Shown here in pieces: positions 48,791-60,506 of a DNA stretch of 64,000 nt. Numbering within the stretch: the first letter of the stretch is position 1; each line of letters starts with the position of its first letter. The stretch lies in contig CM055100.1 of assembly GCA_029204225.1 (NCBI GenBank), positions 24,435,106-24,499,105 on the forward strand, given 5' to 3'. Under the pieces are notes generated by a model. It worked only from the letters and a program-made list of their open reading frames with translations. It searched no databases and was not told the origin of the DNA. A program made the position numbers and the translations under genes. This DNA comes from Diphasiastrum complanatum. Taxonomy: Eukaryota; Streptophyta; Lycopodiopsida; Lycopodiales; Lycopodiaceae.

Positions 48791-50698
48791 ATGGAGGTTG
48801 CCAATCTGGCCAACCCTTCTCTTGCGTTTTTCGTCGATTCTCGTGCACAATGCTGCAGCAAGGTCTCGAGCCTTGCGGATTCTTCTCAGCTCTCCGATGT
48901 AGTAGTTTGTCGAGGTCGCAGGAACAAGTCTTGTTTGATTTTGCCTGGAACAGAGCGCATTCGCAAGGTTGGATTGAAACGGGTGAGCAAACGATCGATT
49001 GAAAGTGGAATTGATCAAGCTGGCTATTCTCCTTCAAGTCTGTCTTCAACTAAAGCGGTACTGGATGCTAGACCTTGCATAATGAATGGCGTGTCAGATT
49101 CTTTTTCCTCGCATTCCAAGAGGAAGGGCTCGATTTTCACCAAATCAATGAAAAAGCATTTCAAATCTGGCTGCAAATGGTCGAAAGATCGTGCGGAACA
49201 TGTTCTCGTTGCAGCTCAGGTCAATCTTGAACCGAAGAGAAGCCTTGTCCCAGAAGAATTTTTTTTTCAGAAACAGATTGAAAATTCTTGTGTAGACGTA
49301 GTAGAGTTTCAATTCACTCATTCAAGTGATACATTTGCATTTGAAGTAGAAGCTTCTGAGAATAATGGTCGGAAAAGGAGGACAGGATCAAATTCCCAAA
49401 ATAAGATGGGGTGGCAAGCATGTGCAACTTCGGCTTTTGCTGCTGGTTGTGCGGCTCTCGGCATACGAAAACTACAATCTGTCTTTGTAGAAACAATTCC
49501 AGGCGGTTCGACGAACTTAGGATTTGGTGATGGAGGCGGCGTTGGAAACAGTGGAGGTTGGGGGCAAGGTGGAGGAGGGGGCATGGAAGATGGTGGATCA
49601 AATGTAGGGCGTCCAAGTGGTGTCATCTCTGAAAAGGACGATGATGTCGAAGAGGTAAGCCCGACAACGCATTGTGAGGAGTTGGAAAATGTGAAAGATG
49701 CTAGAGGGAACAAGATGCCAGCACTAGCATCACTGAGCTCCGCAACAAGAGCTTATCGTTTGAATGCAGACCTTACTGCTGGAGGCGAAACAGTTGTAGA
49801 TAATAGAACGGATAAGACAATGGGTCAAACTAGTCTTGGCACATGTGAACAGCTGTTTAGATTAGCAACCGAAGCACCTCAGAAAAGCATTGTACATCCG
49901 CAGGGAGTAGAACACCCAATTGTAAGAAATACAGAGGAATTTGGTGACAATTTGAGAAGGAAGAATTCCAATTCACAAGTTTTTCCGGAGGGAAATGCTC
50001 AATGGTTTGAAGGCCAGGCACATGTTCATTTGACTCGGATTGGCGTTGGATTAGGATTCCAAAATAATGAGGATGATACTCCCAGGCTAAATTCATCAGC
50101 GTTTTTACAACAAATAGCTTCAAATTCCACAGTTGTCTCATCCAATAACAAAGAAACTTTTGTGGAATCGAATCTTCCCTCTTCCGGAACAACTAAATCA
50201 GAAGGACATCTGAACCTGGAGAGCAGTGCAAACAGAGGCGTATGTGATGGTATTTTGCCTCCTTTATCAGAAAATTCAGCTCGGACAAGCGATGTTTTGC
50301 ATGATGGCAGATCTTTTAATGTTCATGAAAAGTCAGAGTCCGGCCTTCAAAGTGAGCAATCAGACATGAAAATAGTTCCTTCCAATCCAAATAAGATGGA
50401 CAAAAGGACACAGCTTGCAGCTTCAAAGGTTGCACGACATGTAGGGGAGTTCGATCCACAGGCTGGAAGTACTCAATCTGACAAGATAAATCAGGAGGGC
50501 CCTTTGGGTAGGATTGCAAATTTGGTGCATTCAGCCGTAGCAAAGAGAACTGGTGGGCAAGGGACTTCTCACAGAAATGCTCAAGAATTAGAAGACCATG
50601 AACGGAAACATCTAGTAACCGAGGCTGTTGCCCTAGTGCTTCAGCAGCTTTCTGAAAGAACAGGAGATGAAGCTTTTGCCAGAAGATCTGAGGTAAGC
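48791..50698 (+). CDS. Unrecognised long 5' exon of a spliced gene
   Basis: I do not recognise this protein. A 636-codon open frame has normal plant codon use. Residues 1-60 are Ser/Arg-rich with few acidic residues, like a plastid or mitochondrial transit peptide. A short hydrophobic stretch lies at about 206-225 (GWQACATSAFAAGCAALGI). Residues about 241-270 are Gly-rich (FGDGGGVGNSGGWGQGGGGG), then a long polar, Ser/Asn/Glu-rich, probably disordered part follows. The last 30 residues look helical (HLVTEAVALVLQQLSERTG). The frame ends at CTGAG|GTAAGC, a consensus 5' splice site at about 50,695, so the annotated stop is probably intronic and the protein continues. No later exon is seen in the window; the following intron may contain the downstream retroelements. 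A Gly-rich plastid protein is one possibility, not claimed. Confidence 0.65.
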
Positions 50699-51310
50699 TA
50701 AAGCATACCACGAATAGTGGGCCTGCTAGGGTTGTTAAATTTCTTGCTATTTTCAACACTGCTATTTCAAATCTTAAAGAAGGGGATATGTAAGTTGTTG
50801 TTATTTGATTGATGAAAATGGCACAGTTTTGTAAGGAACCTTTTTAGATTCTATGGATGGCCAAAAGTGTTGGATTGAGATGGCAAGTTTAGATCTAACT
50901 TTTAGCATTACTTTTTAGTGCTAGTGTGATGGAACTGAAAATGGGTTTGTATCAGCTTGATATTGATGGAAAAAGTCAGGGTCTCAACTTAGTAAATGAA
51001 GATATGCTTAGAGTGCATGTTGGAAGTACACAATAAATGGGACAAGTATTTTCCTTTTCTTGAGTTTTCATACAATGATTCGTGGCATGAAAGACTGAAT
51101 CTGGACTAATTGAGAATTTGTCACAAAATGTCACACATTGAAAGATAGGCTGTCATGGTCTTTCTTGTTGAAATAGACTATATTTACAATAATTGCAAGT
51201 TTTTTTTTTTAATAAAAGTAGTTCATCCAGATGTATTCTAGCAGGGCCTCCATTCTTAATTGCATTATGGTAGATACTCATAAACTTGAGAAACCATAGG
51301 TAAAGTTTAA
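50699..51310. other. Probable intron start, no exon seen
   Basis: Begins with the donor GTAAGC. AT-rich, without recognisable coding sequence. Confidence 0.45.
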
Positions 51311-51574
51311 GGTTTTAAGCAAAGTGTGCCGTGGTACAGCACCTGGTACGGCACGGGTGCCGTGGGTGCCGTACAGGTGCCGTGGAACTGAAGTTCCATG
51401 GCACCCACTGCACCTGTTTTTTTTAATTTTTTTTGAAATTTTTTTTAAGTCATTTTTTAAGTGAAAAAACCAAAAAAAAAAAAAACAAAAACAGTTGCTG
51501 TACCACGGCACGTGTGCTGTGGTACAGGACCTGGACCCCACGGCACCTGTGCCGTGGGGTACTTTGGTTTTAAG
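51311..51574. mobile_element. Foldback/MITE-like element with 9-bp flanking repeats
   Basis: GGTTTTAAG occurs directly at 51,311-51,319 and 51,566-51,574, like a 9-bp target duplication. Inside, GTGCCGTGGTACAG near 51,327 has its exact reverse complement CTGTACCACGGCAC near 51,498. The motif GTGCCGTGG or its complement recurs about eight times. The middle is T-rich then A-rich, so the whole unit can fold. No coding capacity. A 9-bp duplication is typical of Mutator-type elements, but terminal repeats are only partly matched. Confidence 0.6.
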
Positions 51575-52499
51575 AAAAACGTGTCCTCAAGCTTCTAGGA
51601 CCCTGTGTTCACTGTGCCCAATAATCAAGACTTAGAAAATTTCAGTTTTCGTTCTAGCAATTTTCCAAGTAGTTTATGCTTATGTAGGGTTCACAATTTC
51701 TTTAAGGTTAACAGGTTGCTGCTTCATAATTCACCCAAAAGCTGGATCAGATTTGCACTTTGCTGGAAATTCAAAGAAACAGGCCTGAAGAAGATGGCTG
51801 ATGAGCAAAAGATGAAATGAGAGTAAAGAGCCCTATGCTCGTGGATCTGTCCATTATATAGGCTGAAATCAAAAACCACAAGTGTTGTGGTTTGTTGACA
51901 CCTCAATAGGATTGCATGCATGCAATTTGGTGACTCATCGAGGTAGGTGTGGTGACTCACCTCTTCTAATTGGTTGATTTAATTATTTTCCCCATGCTAG
52001 ATGCATGGGGGGCTAGGGCCTATGACAAGTGTCCATAGACCGAACTCTCAAAATAGCAAGTGGAGTTAGACTCTCCACCTCTACATCGACCTACTACAAG
52101 TCCCAAAAAAGTTTTTGTGAACTTAGGACCTTGACATTAGGGGGGTTTAAAAAATATTGGTACCCCCAAGTAACTTACTAACTTAGACAACTTAAAACCA
52201 ATTTCCTTGGGACATACCCCCATAGAAAATTCTAAGCAAAATCTCTAAGTTAAAATTTCCTATTGTGAAAATTTAGAGGTCAACACTCAAGTCCACAATT
52301 CCTCTACGACTTTAATCTCGAGTTGACTTACAATCTCTTATGAGTATTGGAATAGATTAAAAAAGGGTACTGCCACCAGTATACAAAACCAAGGATTGCT
52401 GGAAAATCTTAAGGTGATCTACGTGACTTAGTAGAAGTTATGGACTCGGCTCATTACATTCGCCATGTCCATTTACATTTACTTTACTTTATGCATAGG
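51575..52499. other. No gene seen
   Basis: Non-coding on present evidence. The right part may be the 5' portion of the gypsy LTR; no LTR start was found. Confidence 0.45.
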
Positions 52500-52886
52500 C
52501 AGGCTTTGGGCCCTTTTTTATTCATTATTTGACATTTAGACTATATGGTTGGCCTTGGGCCCTATTATTGACATTTAGACCATATTATTGGCCTTGGGCC
52601 CTATGATTCACTATATTGGTTATTTGGTCATATTACTGAGAGTGGGGGCCTTCTTGGAGGGCACACTATTTTCCCTCTCAGTTTGGCCCTAGCCACTGGA
52701 AGCTTCCTTTTAGGGCTTCCTCTTGGCTATAAGTAGGGATTCTGTGTCATTTGTTACTTGGCTTATGATATGATCTTCTTCTTTAGTCTCTTTAAGCTTT
52801 CTCTCTCCTGCTTTCTAGGGTTAAGTCTTGCTTATGTGATGCTTTCATAGACTAAATCTAGATCAGTCGTGGCTACTTTCATAACT
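52500..52886 (+). repeat. Probable 3' part of 5' LTR, gypsy element G
   Basis: It ends next to a primer-binding site and has promoter-like structure: a 39-bp tandem unit ('gacatttagac..' with 'ggccttgggccctat') at 52,531 and 52,570, then TATAAG at 52,728. The LTR start and the matching 3' LTR are not found. Confidence 0.5.
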
Positions 52887-52898
52887 TGGTATCAGAGC
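52887..52898 (+). promoter_or_regulatory. Primer-binding site, gypsy element G
   Basis: TGGTATCAGAGC, complementary to initiator-Met tRNA. Confidence 0.88.
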
Positions 52899-53929
52899 AC
52901 TTTCCTGAGCATCTCCATTGAGCAGATTTTTCTCTCACAGGAGGGCGCCCATCTTCAGCTTGGATCTTCACCATTTTTCAGCCGGATCTTCAGCATTTCT
53001 CCACACTTGTCTTGCAGATTTTCACGACGGATCGGAGGAGGACAGGCGCCCACTTGTTGCCCATTTCTAGCGCCCTCTTGCTGGCTGCCTACTGCTGCAT
53101 TTTCAGCCTTTTTCCTCCCCTATTTTGGGCGCCCTACTGCCTCCTATTTGTTGCCCTATTGGGCGCCCTCATGCTTGCTGACCAGCACCCTACTGCTCCT
53201 TCCTTTGCTGAAAATTTCCGCTTTTTGCTGCCCCTATTCGCCACCTTCCATCAACCACTCCTAGCGCCCTACCAACCCATCTTTTTGATCCAATTTTTTT
53301 TTGCCGTTTACTACCTCTCTTGGACGCCCACACTCCACCATAACTGGCGCCCTACATCCGCCTCAATTTCAGCTCACCCTCCTACACTGTTGTCTGTGTT
53401 CGCAACCCTACCCCGGACATGTGTTCGCAACCCTACCTCGGACAATACAAACACGCCTAGATGCTTAGAAAGCCACTCCCACCCAACTTCATCGCGCATC
53501 GGGATTGCTCCCCGTCTTTATCGCAAACTTTTTTTTACCCTTGAAGGGCGATCTCTGATTTTTCAGCCTTGTTTCCTCGCTGTCCATACCTCCTTTTTGT
53601 TGTCACTTCCTTTCCTTGGCTGCTCCCTTTCCAGCCCCATAGTCCATTATTGTTTCCCATACTTTTACCCACCGTTTACTCCACGCTGTCGGGCCCTTAG
53701 CATCTTTTTTGGAGGCTGCCCGGTACCTCGACATATCGCCGCTATTTTTCAGCTCACTTCCGGTTGCAGTTACGAGGTATTTCTTACTTAGTTGTCCTTT
53801 CCGTTCATCTTACATCGCGAGTTCTATTGTGTCTTTTCATTGGCGTGCCTGTTGTGACGACTTATGTCCTCTCCTTCAGTTCGTCCAATTGTTTAGCACA
53901 TTTCTTTTCTCGCTTACTTTTTCTTCCTC
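52899..53929 (+). other. Gypsy element G leader with repeated GGCGCCC
   Basis: About 1 kb of C/T-rich leader between primer site and gag. GGCGCCC or a one-base variant occurs at about eight places (near 52,944, 53,043, 53,069, 53,128, 53,160, 53,262, 53,323 and 53,346). A 259-codon frame over 53,012-53,791 is a composition effect without gag motifs. Confidence 0.6.
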
Positions 53930-56900
53930 ATGGCTAGCTCACCCACTACACTTGCGAGTCATTCCGGACCTTTAGATGAACAGTTTGCTGATATGCGTGA
54001 CTCTCTTACTCTCCTCAGTAGTCGTTTCGACCAAATGATGACCGGTTTTACCACTCTACAGACCGGCTTTGCCACTATGCAGTCACAGATTGATTCCTTA
54101 CAGCCACATGGACCTGGCAAAGCCCCTGTTCATTCATCATTTGGGTCTCCACTTGGACTTCCATCCTCGTCTACTTCCTTTGGCAGTGGGCCTCATTTTC
54201 CACCTAACCCACCACCCGGTTTTCCACGTCCTACAGCTCCTGAGTCACATTTTCCACGACATCTAGCTCCTGAGCCACATTTTGCTCGAGATTTTCGTGG
54301 TCGGGTACAGCTGGCCACCTATTCTGGTTCCTCTGACAGGAACTTGTTAGAGAATTGGTTTGCAAAGCTTGATACTTATTTTCAGATTTACCCTAAGACT
54401 GATCCTCAGAAGATCCAGTTAGCCGCCTTACATTTAGATGGACGTGCTGCCACTTGGTGGCGGGTCTACCGACTTGACCCTGATCGGGACGGTCTCCAGT
54501 TATGGCCTACCTTTCGTCGTGATCTTCGTCATGCTATGATTGACCCTCAGTGGCTGAGCCGCCAGCGTGATATATTCCGTAGTCTTACTCAGACTGGTGA
54601 TCTTTCTTCCTATACAGATCAGTTTATGGACGTTTCCTACCTCTTTACAGATCTTCAGCCCACCGAGCTTATTTCTCGCTACATTGCTGGACTTCGTGGT
54701 GCTCTACGATACGATGTTTCTTCTTTCCGTCCACCCACACTTGTTGAGGCCATGTCCCTTGCTAGTACTTTACAGCATAAGTACCCTGATCCTGCTCCCT
54801 TTCGCTTTTCCCGACCCCGTCCATCTCTTTCACCTCTACCATCTCCGGCCCCATCTGCCCCATCCACTGTCGTCCCGACCTCTTCTCTTACTTCTCCCGC
54901 TCCTCGCCCTCCGCCTCCTCGTCCTGCTTTTGTCCAACGTTACACGTCTGCAGAGTTCGCTGACATTCAGCAGAAGCGTCTTTGCTTTCGTTGTAAGAGT
55001 CCTGACCACATTGCCCGCGATTGCCGCCAGCCCCTGCCTACTTCTACTGCTGTTTTTTACCATTAGGGCACTACCCCAGATGAGTCTGATATCTACATTC
55101 ATATATCTGATGAGCCTGATCTATCTCCTGAGCCTTCTACTGATTTACTTCCTGCTACTTGCCATGCTCAGCTTGCTTATGCTACCTGGACAGGGTGCCC
55201 CGGTCCTCGCTCCATTCGACTACGTGTGCGCATTACTGGTCGTGAGTATATTGCTTTAGTTGATACCGGCAGCACTCATTCCTTTATCAGCAGTTATGTT
55301 CTCAGCCGGATACGCGCTTCACCTATTCCTGCTCCACAGCCTCTCACAGTCGAGGTTGCCAGTTCTCACCCATTTCCTAGTTCTCAGATGTTTCAGGGAT
55401 TATCCTACCGCATTGGTGATTTTTCTGGACAGGCAGATCTTTATATCATTCCTCTGGAGCGCTATGACCTTATCCTTGGTGCTGATTGGTTTGCTTCATT
55501 GGGAGCGGTTACTTTGGACCTGGCTCAGCAGACATTGACATTTGTTCATGATGCAGTGACCCACTCACTTGCTGGTATTGATTCTCAGGCAGATTTCCAG
55601 CTGATCAGCAGGAAGCAGTTTATCCGCAGCCTACCTAAGGCTCATTGTGCAGCTTTATTATGTGTTCAGCGTGCTGCAGCAGATTTTCCAGTGACTACCT
55701 CTCCTACAGCAGCTGTTCCTCAGGTGATCTCTGACTTATTACATCAGTATGCATTTGTCTTTTCAGAACCTACGACGCTACCACCATTACGTGATGTGAA
55801 CCACCATATTGATTTTCGTCCTGGTTCTGCTCCTCCCTCCCGGCCTCCTTACCGTATGTCTAAGTCTGAGCGTGATGAGGTTGAGCTTCAGATTACTGCT
55901 TTACTAGATCAGGGCCTTATTGTTCCTAGTCACAGTCCTTTTGGTGCCCCTGTTCTCCTTGTCAGTAAGAAAGATGGTTCTAAACGCCTCTGCATTGATT
56001 ATCGTGCCCTCAATAAGTTGACCATCCGTAACCAGTATCCTATTCCTCACATGGATGATCTCTTTGACCAGTTAGGCACCTCTCATCTTTTCTCTAAGAT
56101 AGACTTACGTTCCGGCTATCACCAGATTAGGATGCATCCTTCGGACGAACACAAGACTGCGTTTCGTACCCATCTTGGTTTGTATGAGTTTCGTGTTCTT
56201 CCTTTTGGTGTTACTAATGGTCCACCTACGTTCCAGAATGTGATGAATAACATCATGCGTCCTCTCCTTGGTCGTTGTGTTTTAGTTTATTTTGATGATA
56301 TTCTTGTTTTTAGTAAGACTCTTGATGAGCATGTGTTACATCTTTCATCTGTTTTTCAATTGCTTGTTCATCACCAGTTGTTTGCTAAACTTTCTAAGTG
56401 TTCCTTTGTTGTTGTTGAGATTGAGTTTTTAGGATTTCTCATTTGTGATGGTCGTATTCGTTTGGACCCTCATAAGGTTCGGGCAATCGCTGATTGGCCT
56501 GTTCCCACAGATGTCCACCATGTTCGTATGTTTCTTGGTCTCGCTACTCACCTTCGTCGTCCTGTTCCTCACTTTGCCACTGTGGCTGCCCCTCTTCATG
56601 CCCTTTTGAAGAAGTCTAGTGCTTTTGTTTGGACTTCTGATTGTCAGTTCGCCTTTGACACTCTTCGTCGTGCTGTTGTGGAGGCCTCTGTCCTGTGTTT
56701 ACCACAGTTTGATCAGAAATTTATTGTTGAGACCGATGCTAGTAATGTTGGTTTGGGTGCCTTGCTTTGTCAGTCTCAGTGTATTATTGCTTATGAGTTG
56801 CGTCGTTTACGCTCTTATGAGCAACGTTATTCTGTCCATGAGAAAGAGCTTCTTGCCATTATCTATGCTCTTAAGAAGTGGCGCCATTACCTGTACCGTG

Positions 56901-57217
56901 TTCCTTTTGATATCGTTACTGATCATCAGTCCTTACGTTATCTCTTCTCCCAGCGTGATCTTAGTGATCGTCAGTTTCGTTGGTTGCAGTTTTTACAATC
57001 TTTTGATTTTTCTATTTTGTATCGTCTTGGTCGTGCTAACACTGCTGCTGACGCATTGTCTAGACTTCCTGCTTTATTGAATACCCTTGTTGCCACGATC
57101 CCTTCCTTGTTTGATGATCTTCCATATGCTTATCTTACATGTTCTGATTTTCGTGATGTTTATAGTTCTGCTCCACCTATGTCGTCTTCACCCCATATAT
57201 TATGGTTTTTGCGCTAG
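53930..57217 (+). pseudogene. Gypsy element G gag-pol, lacking integrase
   Basis: One frame runs from ATG 53,930 to 57,217, broken only by TAG at 55,064-55,066 between gag and protease. Gag (378 codons) has a coiled N-terminus, a Pro-rich linker, the retrotransposon gag core (NLLENWFAKLDTYFQIYP, AATWWRVYR, YIAGLRGALRYDV) and the zinc knuckle CFRCKSPDHIARDC (residues 352-365). Protease shows ALVDTGSTHSFIS. RT has VSKKDGSKRLCIDYRALNK, FSKIDLRSGYHQIRM and the catalytic YFDD near 56,290. The usual YYRRF motif of the RT-RNase H connection is altered to HLRRPV. RNase H has ETDASNVGLGALL, EKELLAIIYAL and TDHQSLRYL. The frame dies soon after ADALSRL, so integrase and the 3' LTR are missing. All pol catalytic residues present look intact. 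Confidence 0.93.
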
Positions 57218-57483
57218 ACTTAAAGGTAACCAAAAGTTACATCTGCAATTTCCAACAAGTTATTGGCCGCTGTCTCTAACCATTAGGAATGACCTTGCAT
57301 TGTTGATGCAAAATCCGATTGTGGAATTGACTTGACAAGAAGTGTGATTACTCATTGAGAAGCAAGTTAGATGTCAGATATCCGGCCCACGTAACAAGAT
57401 TTCAAGGGAACAACCCCTGGAAGTTTTAGCTCTGGAATTTTCAAATGCAAATTGTGTTAAGGCAAAAGAATTGATGGAAATGG
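57218..57483. other. Junction between gypsy element G and copia element H
   Basis: The gypsy frame ends and copia gag similarity begins only after 57,484. No LTR end or target duplication is visible, so the joint probably arose by deletion. Confidence 0.5.
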
Positions 57484-58108
57484 GTGATCGGAACCAGAGA
57501 CAATGATAAAGCAAAAAGGTCTTGGGACCCAAAAAACAACTCAACCAAGATGTTGGCCAATGTCATTGTAAATGAACGACATCTACAAAGACTTGCTAAT
57601 TGCATGATTGCCCATCGTATGTGTTCAAGAATGATCACTATACATAAGCAAAGTGCTTTTGAGAACAAGCACATCCTCTAGCAATCTTTCTTTGAATACA
57701 AGAGGCACTTTCGAAATGACATTGCAGGTCACGTTAGCAAGGTGGAAGCAATGGCTAGACAATCAAATGACCTTGGCATTGATACCTTAGAAAGATCAGT
57801 TAACCAAGATTATTTGTAGCCTACTTTAGAGCTATAGGCCCATTACAATAGCCTAGGGCAACATTCCAGAAGAAAAGTAATATATCAGGAAAGTCACAAC
57901 AAGACTTTCAAGGAAAAAATTCTTGACAACATGAGGAATGGTGAGGAGTGAAGGACCATGTCATTGCACACATCAGTGATGTCGTAATAGTGAGAGGCGC
58001 TTGGGAAGCACTCAGAGCACAATATCAAATGGCGAATCCGAATCCTTCACGGATGATGTTTCACGAGATGGTTTACGTGTGTTTGGATGTAAAGCTTATG
58101 TTCATATC
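57484..58108 (+). mobile_element. Copia element H, left part (gag joined to integrase)
   Basis: An open frame from 57,484 with one TAG (57,679) reads QSFFEYKRHFRNDIAGHVSKVEAMARQSNDLG, a copia gag core. Near 58,055 the sequence jumps to LRVFGCKAYVHI, the C-terminal integrase motif, so gag, protease and most of integrase are deleted between. At 58,108 the gypsy element I interrupts it inside the codons for HIP; the reading resumes at 63,357. Confidence 0.82.
58104..58108 (+). repeat. Target-site duplication, left copy (ATATC)
   Basis: ATATC directly precedes the TG of the 5' LTR and is repeated at 63,352-63,356 directly after the 3' LTR. Confidence 0.95.
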
Positions 58109-58471
58109 TGTTATGAGCTCGTAACCAGTGCCGAACCCTAGGGAACACAGATAGGTCAGATACCACAGTCAGGGTCGTGTCCAGCGTACATGACCAACAG
58201 GGCAAGACAGTGCTCATGAGTAGTGTGCCCCAGCACGGTCCATAGCCATGGCGGGCCTAACACAGCCTAGGGACCCTGTCAGTAGGATAGGGCCCCCTAG
58301 TTGGGTCCCGACGTGCAGTCGGCCACGTCAGTGCCACGTGGCCGACACTTGGCAGTAGCATGCTACCAGTCCTCACATTGGGCTAGGAGGGGCTTACTCT
58401 ATATCAGGGAGTAGGCAAGGTTGGGTGGATCAGTTAGTGTTTGCCTTACTGTGGTGTTAGGATCTATTACA
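58109..58471 (+). repeat. 5' LTR of gypsy element I
   Basis: TGTTATGAGC...ATTACA, 363 bp. Compared with the 3' LTR I count six substitutions and indels of 4 and 1 bases. It has an 11-bp stem hairpin at 58,318-58,346 (GTCGGCCACGT / ACGTGGCCGAC, 7-nt loop), GC-rich, containing CACGTG. Confidence 0.97.
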
Positions 58472-58472
58472 C

Positions 58473-58485
58473 TGGTATCAGAGCC
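58473..58485 (+). promoter_or_regulatory. Primer-binding site, gypsy element I
   Basis: TGGTATCAGAGCC one base after the LTR; initiator-Met tRNA complement. Confidence 0.95.
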
Positions 58486-59387
58486 ATCTCCATCCTAGGG
58501 AGTTCAGGAGCAGCAGTAGAGAAAGCTATCAGAAGATAGGAAATGTTTCTTAGTTTCTCAAAAAAGATTAGAGGAGGAGAATCGCTGTAGTTGCAGCTTT
58601 CAAACCCTTGAAATTCACTGAGAATTTACAATTCTAGGAAGTAAAACTCTTATGTAGGTAAGTCGCTGGACAGGTAGCAATCTATCTCTATTTTCAGGGA
58701 TCTGATTGTAGTTTTCAGAAAGGAATTTCAGTAGAGCTGAGCGGATTCTGGAAAGGAAGGATAGTACAGGTCCATCGCTGTAGAAACAGCAAGCTACCTC
58801 TGAATTTCCAGAAGAATCTGAGAAATTTTGAGGGGATTTCAGAGTAAACTTCCCTAGCAGGGCCAGCGCTGGACAGGGTAGTGAAAAAGTTAGATTCCAT
58901 CCTTGTTTTTTGAGAGTTCTCAGGAGTTTGAGCTTTAAACTTAGTTGCTACAGACTAGCGACCTACAGGCTGAGATTAAATCAGAGATTCAAGGTGATTT
59001 CAGAGTTGTAAATTGGACAAATCGGGCCGGACAGGTTGCTGTCCAACCAGCGAGGGCAGGGACTTGAAAAATTCCGGATTTCTTTTTGTAAATTTCCGGT
59101 TTTTACTCAGTTTGTTGGAGCCCCACATCTGAAATCAGATCAGTCAGCTACTCAACTCAAGCACCGGGAAATTTGGCACCGTTTTGAAGCTTCAAACTGG
59201 GATTTTCCGGGACAGCAAATCTGAAATTTTGGGTAAAAGAGCTGAGAGGGTTCCTCTTCATCTTTCTTTGGAAGTACAGTCCTCAGAAACAGCTAAGTCA
59301 TCTTTCTTTTCCCTTGTACAGTTGTAAATTAGTCTTTTAAACTTTTTTTCCTTCAGAAGTTAAGGTAGCTCTCTTTCAGTTCCGAAG
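58486..59387 (+). other. Leader of gypsy element I
   Basis: About 900 bp of untranslated leader. The phrase 'tcgctggacagg' or 'agcgctggacaggg' recurs three to four times (near 58,663, 58,865, 59,028), which may be a structural signal. No coding motif. Confidence 0.6.
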
Positions 59388-60500
59388 ATGACCACTCCTC
59401 AGGGACCTGATCAACCCCCGGAGAGAGGCTTCGACGAACTTGAAACAGAAGCCTTGGCTTACAGTAAAGGGAAGGAACCCATGGAATTGGAAGAACATGA
59501 ACAGTTCGCCGAAGAACTCGACGAACTGAATACCAAGGAGCAGTTTCTCCAGTTGGTAACAGAAGTGGATGAACTGAAGTTGGCATTAGCCAATTTCAAG
59601 TCCAGTGTGGACGACTCGTTCGCTGAACTCAAAAGCTTGATTTTGAGTTCCGCAAAAGGAAGTCTTCCCTCCACTTCTCAGTTATCTCCTTCTCCACTTC
59701 CATCAGTTTCGGGTGAGACTTTACGGTCTCACCCCAGTGTTTTTAAAGATTTGAAGCCTCCTACTTTTAATGGGGAAGAGAAGGATAGAAATGTAGACAT
59801 TCTACAAACCTTCCTCAACAAATGGAAGAACATTCATGCTCTTAAACAGACCTCTGACCATTTGCAAGCTATTGAGGCCAGTCTTTCCTTAGGGCCTATG
59901 GCCTATAAGTGGTGGTTAAATCTCCAGGAGACTGGGCAGACTCCCCGGTCATGGAAAAAGCTTTCCTAAGAGAATTTCTACCAGAAAATGAACTTGATAG
60001 AGCCTGGGAAAGAACAGTAATGGACAAGTCCCTCATCCAATATATCTTGCAGTATCGAGAAGCAAGTTTAAAGATTAAAAATATGGATGATTATCAGAAA
60101 ATCAGGGGATTTGTCCGTGGCCTCAAAGATGAATATAAAGTAGAGGTCCAGAGAAACTCGCCTACTACCCTTGAGCAAGCTCTCAGATATGCTCAAATCT
60201 ATGATGATTCAGTGGGTAGGAAGAGGGCGAGACAACAGCCACTTTCTGAGCAGCTTCCTTAGAAAGACTTTCAACTTAAAAAGAAATTTTTAAAAAGAAA
60301 GAACCAAGATAAATTTAAAAGTGAAGCTCCTCAGAATCGCCTTTCACTCATACAGCCCTTAAAACCAGATGATTTTGAGAAAGCCAAACAAGAACGTTTG
60401 TGCTTTGTGTGTATGGGCAAGGGACACACAATCAGACAGTGTCCCAAGGGGCCTTTCACTAAAAAAGATAAGAAAGATAAAAAACATGTTCATCTTGTTT
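59388..60500 (+). pseudogene. Gypsy element I gag
   Basis: ATG 59,388 opens an acidic N-terminus with a coiled-coil (LVTEVDELKLALANFKSS). The gag core (FKDLKPPTFNGEEKDRN, LQTFLNKWKNIH, MAYKWWLNLQE) follows. A short frameshift at about 59,955 moves it to AFLREFLPENELDRAW and VRGLKDEYKVEVQ (to 60,260), then a further stop at 60,260. A perfect zinc knuckle [14 protein letters not shown] lies at about 60,401 in the continuing frame, with a Lys-rich tail. Soon after that the sequence jumps to RT in a different frame. Confidence 0.9.
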
Positions 60501-60506
60501 ACCTTT

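Noticed and set aside
49314-49713. Antisense frames within the 636-codon exon
   Set aside because: Pro/Ser-rich mirror of the Gly-rich tract; the plus-strand frame is much longer and ends in a donor site.
53012-53791. 259-codon open frame in the gypsy G leader
   Set aside because: C/T-rich composition keeps it open; no gag or other motif, and it lies between primer site and the real gag start.
54567-55259. Leu-rich frame overlapping gypsy G gag and protease
   Set aside because: Shadow of the real gag-pol frame, which carries all conserved motifs.
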